This document shows positions 17,786-21,843 of a DNA stretch of 21,843 nucleotides, piece by piece. The position numbers and the translations under genes are program-made. Below the pieces are notes generated by a model, which searched no databases, was not told the DNA's origin, and worked only from the letters and a program-made list of their open reading frames with translations. The stretch spans positions 1 through 21,843 of the forward strand of contig FMBT01000700.1 of the NCBI GenBank assembly GCA_900095095.1, in the 5' to 3' direction. Position 1 is the stretch's first letter. The number at the start of each line of letters is the position of its first letter. Origin of the DNA: Fragilariopsis cylindrus CCMP1102 (Eukaryota; Bacillariophyta; Bacillariophyceae; Bacillariales; Bacillariaceae).

Positions 17786-19016
17786 ACACATATTATTCTT
17801 GCTATGTAGTGAGTGGTACAGTAGTGTAGGCTGTTGCAGTGACCTTCCAAGGGGCTAATATGACTAACCTATATAATCATATTGTATTGAACATGTATAG
17901 ATAATGTTAGAGAAGGATTGGATACTACCATTGTTTTAGAAAGCCTACATATATCTGGGGTGCCATGGGTCAAAACCCAACAGCACACTGAAATCCCCAA
18001 AATAACAAAACTGTGTGTGATCAATGCCTTGATGCACCATCAATATAGACTTAGTACAACCAAAACATTATATGGAGATCAACATTATACCTATACCTAC
18101 AAGGTCCACATAATGCTTAGGTTTAAAGGGAGATTATGAAGGTATAGAGTTGCCATTTAGGCCCCAAAACAGGGTTTTCCACGTTTGTGCGCACCTAAGC
18201 TGGATCATCAACACAAAGCACCAGGAGTAAGTTCCCTTTGGTATATATGGTGCACCCTATACACATATTTTGGGATGATCTACCTTTTTGAGTGTACTGT
18301 ATGTTCACAAAACACTGCAAATGGGCCATTTTTGGAGGTTATTTGATGTGTGCTGTGTGTGAGCCTACATTGTGAGATACCAGTAAGCTTACGAGACTAA
18401 GGAATATAGTAATTTTCCGCCCAATAGGTCAATTGTAAACTCCATAGCTTATTTTTCCAAAAAAATGACCCTTTAGGTGTATGCACTTGATGCTAAAGTT
18501 GTTATTATATACTAGAATAACAAATACTAGTAAAATTTGGGCATGATTTAGTTTTTATATTGAAAATTCATTTGGGGCTAACAAATCGCGCGGCGGCTAA
18601 CTATGGCTCACCCAAAAAAGCTCCCAAAATTAGTTATAACACGGGCTGGGCTATCCAGTAAAATCTAGTATTGCTTGTTTGTCTCTTTTCTGCCTTATAT
18701 GAATTGTGAGTACTACATCACTCTGCAATTACCAACCTTAAAATACTCACAAAGTATGTTTTTTCTGGTCTATTCATTCCTAAACGAGTAGGTCTGGTTT
18801 TACGCTCATTTGGGGAAATAAGTATATCTCTTTCAATTTGCTTTCGTTACGTGTTTAACCGGAACACGACACGGTGTGATAGTACACAATGATTAAGATG
18901 TAAAACATTGGAAGAGAATGTAATCAGTAACACAATTCTTGCGTCTCTCTCTCTCTCTCTCTCTGTGTTTCTCTTTCGTGTGTGTAGATGGATTCATTCA
19001 TGTTTTCCTTTGTTTA
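17786..19016. other. Intergenic region between the tandem array and the histidine-phosphatase gene
   Basis: About 1.2 kb with no ORF above 81 codons that looks real and no RNA gene I can recognise. There is a TC dinucleotide microsatellite at 18944-18964, close to the 3' end of the minus-strand gene. The stretch 18570-18660 includes a locally GC-rich segment (AATCGCGCGGCGGC) unlike its surroundings but with no identifiable feature. Confidence 0.5.
18944..18964 (+). repeat. TC dinucleotide microsatellite
   Basis: About ten copies of TC, roughly 50 bases beyond the stop codon of the histidine-phosphatase gene, likely in its 3' UTR. Confidence 0.85.
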
Positions 19017-19871
19017 TTACAGTAAATGATCCGTATTTGTTAATTCTATCAATTCTGCATCTATCTGTTGTATCGATTTATTATTATTGTTGGTGTCGTC
19101 GTCGTCGTCGTCGTCGTTTAGATTTAGATGTTCTCCTACGGCAATATCAATAATCGTCATGGATGTGTTGGGTACTTTTAACATTCCTGTTTCACTTCCT
19201 TCTTTCCCACCACTACCACGCACAATTGTTGTTGGTAATTGATCTCCGACTAATCGATTCACGATCGTACGTATCGTTGCTGAATGCGAGACCGCTAATA
19301 TATCGTACACATCATCTAAATCACGACGATTGTGTATCGCATAACTCGACGTACCCGTATGTATATGATACGCTTCCAGCATCACCTCATTGATCCAATT
19401 CTGGGTTCGTGTCCATACATCCAATTCGGTTTCTAATAATGGAAGTGTTGTAGTTTGCTTGCCGTGCTCTTGATAATGCAACTGTAATGCATCGTCGTAC
19501 GGCAAACTTTTAGGACGTCCTTCTTTGACACCTTTTGCACGTTCGATTAAACGATTATCAGGAACAATGGTTGCCGTGAATGCCGATCGAAAATTACTCT
19601 CCTCGTCGTAGGTGGCACCACCACGCAAGATCAAGGCCGCGGTTTGTTGTGTCCGTGCATAATCGGACGAATACACACGCCAAAAATTCGGTAACGTTCT
19701 GTTGCGTTGTTTCTTCGTCCATGTTTCACCTAATGCTAAGGCTTGTGCCATCCCCTGCTCGGTCAACTCTGATTCACGTTGACCTAGGACAATCCCCTCC
19801 CGATTCGCATATGTTTCACCGTGCCGTACCAGATGAAGCCGAACTGTAAATAATCGTTTCATCATTTTCAT
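19017..19871 (-). CDS. Histidine phosphatase superfamily (phosphoglycerate-mutase-like) protein
   Basis: This 284-residue unbroken ORF opens with the branch 1 histidine-phosphatase signature LVRHGET, where His17 is the predicted phospho-acceptor and Arg16 a phosphate ligand. GQRESELTEQG fits the LT..G block, and YSSDYARTQQTA gives the second Arg (R73). RLIERAKGVKEG gives the acid residue (E110). LAVSHSATIRTIV gives the second catalytic His (H196). The fold and mechanism are therefore clear: a phosphotransfer or hydrolysis through phosphohistidine. The substrate is not. Members include cofactor-dependent phosphoglycerate mutases, fructose-2,6-bisphosphatases and broad phosphatases. The lack of a long conserved mutase C-terminus and the Asp/Asn-run tail (254-264) favour a phosphatase rather than the glycolytic mutase (inference). 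No targeting signal or TM segment is seen, so it is probably cytosolic. ATG 19871 is the first Met; two more follow at codons 3 and 4. Confidence 0.88.
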   Translation of the reverse strand: MKMMKRLFTVRLHLVRHGETYANREGIVLGQRESELTEQGMAQALALGETWTKKQRNRTLPNFWRVYSSDYARTQQTAALILRGGATYDEESNFRSAFTATIVPDNRLIERAKGVKEGRPKSLPYDDALQLHYQEHGKQTTTLPLLETELDVWTRTQNWINEVMLEAYHIHTGTSSYAIHNRRDLDDVYDILAVSHSATIRTIVNRLVGDQLPTTIVRGSGGKEGSETGMLKVPNTSMTIIDIAVGEHLNLNDDDDDDDTNNNNKSIQQIDAELIELTNTDHLL

Positions 19872-21332
19872 TCTCGTTTTGTCTAGTCTTGTCTTGTTTT
19901 TAATTCATATAATTTTGTGTGTTCGTGTTCGATCTATAGATTTTTGATGTGTGATATATGGTGATGATGATGTTGGAATGGATGAGTGGAGTGGAGTGTG
20001 ATGCGTGCTGGGGCTTGGCGCGCCAGATGTGTACCGATTGATTCATTCCCATTAGTGATTCAGATTCAGATTCATTTTCATTTCACTTCACTTTTTGAAA
20101 GCAGAGATGTGGGAGTATGATAGGATAAACTGCCTGGAAAAATCAATGCTTCCTATAGATCTTTTGACCATCCCCAGTTTAATTTATGCATGATAACCTT
20201 CAATGGGTAAGTTTATTCTGTTGTGCTACTGGCTTTCCAGCATTAATTTAACAGCAAGGGGGGCTAGGGAGTGGGTCCTCCTCCTCTGTAACACTACCAA
20301 TGTTAATTAAGAAAACACCACTACTACACCAAACCTCTCACAACTTCAATATATGTAATGTGATGGTAAATAATAGTCTACTAAAATCAAAAGGGAATGC
20401 ACATAATCTGTTGCATTATAGCATGATATATATAGTCTAAATGCAGAAGGAAAAGTGATGATAAGATCAAAGCAATAATCAATGCAAAACTAATATGCTT
20501 GGATCAAGTAACTGCTACAAGAGGATGACGTTTACTTGTTGTAAATTCCTGTTTCATGTTTCTTCTTTTCTCCTGCTGTTGTTGGTAAGAAGCAGTTAAT
20601 TCCACTTACAGCTCTCATTACTAATTGTTCCATCACAGATACAGACACAAACAAAGAAAATTCCAATCAAAATTTGTACTGGTCAGCAGGATTTGCATTT
20701 ATTATTTTTACTGTATGAGATATAAGAGTAGAGTAGAGTAGAACGTTAATATCGAAAGTATGATGTATTATGTACGTTTCAAAACGTCATACCGTATACA
20801 CTGTACCACACAAAACGAAAATGAAAATGAATTGAAGAACGATGACATGAATGAAGAAGCATATAACAAAACAATTTGAAACATTGAATTTTTTTTTAAA
20901 TTCTAAGATTTGAAGAGAATGATCGTACTATCTATCTGTAGTAGTTGATTTATTCCAAATCGTTGATAATTGAAATACACAGTATACGAAAAGAGATCTC
21001 TAGTAGTTTTTTATTCCGATTTGAAATTGTCTTTCATTCATTCTCATTCTCATTTCATTCAACACAATACAATACAACTTTCATCTCATCATTTTTCTCA
21101 TATATATAATTTTTTTATATTTATTCCTATATTATTTATTCACCTACCGGTAGTGTAAAATGTAAAAGGATAATGAATTATTACCATCATTCTTCCGTCC
21201 GCTTTTTTTCTTCTTCTACATTCTTTATTTAATTTTCATTCTTTATATACTATATCATTCTTTATATTATATATCAATATTTATGATTATGGTCATGATT
21301 ATGCTTTTGTTATTATTTATTACTAATTAACT
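19872..21332. other. Intergenic region between histidine-phosphatase and PrxQ genes
   Basis: About 1.46 kb with no ORF above 62 codons and no RNA gene that I recognise. The left 150-200 bases should hold the promoter of the minus-strand histidine-phosphatase gene, including a GC-palindrome at 20016-20025. There are short simple repeats (GATTCA, TTTCA and AGTAG types) at about 20040-20095 and 20725-20743. The right end is very AT-rich and would be the 3' UTR of the PrxQ gene. Confidence 0.5.
20016..20025. promoter_or_regulatory. GC palindrome resembling an E2F site upstream of the histidine-phosphatase gene
   Basis: TGGCGCGCCA is a perfect 10-base palindrome in otherwise AT-rich DNA, about 145 bases upstream of the start at 19871. 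With the preceding T it reads TTGGCGCGCC, close to the E2F/DP consensus TTTSGCGC. The assignment rests on sequence likeness only. Confidence 0.35.
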
Positions 21333-21843
21333 TTAAGCTTTTTCTAATTCCGTTAATTTTTCTAATACTTCACTTGAATGACGTGAAATTCTGGATTCGA
21401 CATCGGTAAATATCCAACGTAAGCTGCCTTGTGGATCAATAATATAGGTCTGTCGATTAGAAAAGGTACCAAAGCCAGGTATACTTAATGCGGAACCATA
21501 TTTTTTTGAGACGACACCACCCTTATCACTTAACATAAAAAAATCTAATTTTTCTTCACTACAAAATTGTGCATTTTTTTCTACCGGATCGACCGATACA
21601 CCGACAATTTGTGTATTTAATTTTCTGTAATCTTCGAGATCGCGTTGAAATCCACGTGCTTCTAAGGTACAACCAGAGGTGAAGGCACCAGGATAAAAAT
21701 ATAAGACCGTCCATTTACCATTTTTCACTAATTGATCTAAGGAGGTGGTGACACCACTGCCACGTGAATTTTTCTAATTCAAAATCTGGTGCTTTACTAC
21801 CCTGAGCAGGGATAACCTGTGCAGCTTTTGCGGATCCATCTTT
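21333..21843 (-). CDS. PRXQ: PrxQ/BCP-type peroxiredoxin, 5' end outside the window, one frame break
   Basis: This is a thiol peroxidase that reduces hydrogen peroxide and alkyl hydroperoxides. About 169 codons are visible. The part running in from the edge reads AQVIPAQGSKAPDFELE, the start of the thioredoxin fold. After a frame change it continues NSRGSGVTTSLDQLVKNGKW, then VLYFYPGAFTSGCTLEARGF with the peroxidatic Cys in TSGCT, GVSVDPVEKNAQFC, FFMLSDKGGVVSKKYG, RQTYIIDPQGSLRWIF and a short helix to the stop. The usual PrxQ partner five residues after the peroxidatic Cys is Arg here (CTLEAR). A second Cys lies 36 residues later (in QFCSEEK), the position of the resolving Cys in alpha-3-type PrxQ. 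The break is at a T5 tract at 21769-21773 (A5 on the coding strand); one more A restores the frame. PrxQ is often plastid-located in algae, but the targeting region is outside the window. Confidence 0.88.

Noticed and set aside
16868..17829. Several short ORFs sharing the peptide HLTHLVLS
   Set aside because: They recur because the tandem units recur. Frames shift between units, so protein coding is not being preserved.
18570..18660. GC-rich patch considered as a tRNA or other structured RNA
   Set aside because: It has no T-loop GTTCGA-type sequence, no paired acceptor ends and no Pol III boxes that I could find.

Overview
This window looks like nuclear DNA of a eukaryotic microalga, most likely a pennate diatom or a close stramenopile relative. 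The evidence is: AT-rich DNA; genes separated by hundreds of bases and lying on both strands with no operons; coding regions full of Asn, Gln, Ser, Thr and Asp runs grown from trinucleotide repeats; a membrane-anchored leucine-rich-repeat protein of the kind expanded in diatoms; and a eukaryotic-type 5S rRNA gene with a Pol III T-run. I saw no clear intron in any gene. The diatom assignment is inference; the eukaryotic assignment is firm.

Layout from left to right: a large LRR membrane protein (minus, 722-3724); a 735-base divergent promoter region holding four copies of one motif; a low-complexity protein with two PP1-docking-like motifs (plus, 4460-5173); a doubtful small ORF (minus, 5211-5525); a membrane-tethered sulfatase (plus, 6292-8728); an NAPE-PLD-type metallo-beta-lactamase-fold phospholipase D (plus, 9288-11717); a doubtful small ORF (plus, 12162-12383) overlapping tail-to-tail with a small membrane protein (minus, 12358-12832); a rhomboid intramembrane protease with its full catalytic set (minus, 13098-14675); a single 5S rRNA gene (plus, 15334-15451); a tandem array of about six units of 175-190 bp (about 16611-17785); a histidine-phosphatase/phosphoglycerate-mutase-family protein (minus, 19017-19871); and the 3' part of a PrxQ-type peroxiredoxin running off the right edge (minus, 21333-21843). 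The genes do not form an obvious pathway. Several concern membranes (LRR, sulfatase, rhomboid, NAPE-PLD), but nothing beyond proximity ties them together.

The most unusual pattern is in reading frames. The sulfatase, rhomboid and PrxQ genes together have six frame breaks, all of the same sign. In each case the downstream frame is restored if one more base is supposed in an A/T homopolymer of 3-5 bases, and the protein then continues as expected. The simplest reading is systematic one-base homopolymer loss in the assembly. A -1 recoding signal is the alternative, and the first sulfatase break does fall on a canonical slippery heptamer in the right phase. The LRR, NAPE-PLD, histidine-phosphatase and PP1-motif genes are unbroken.
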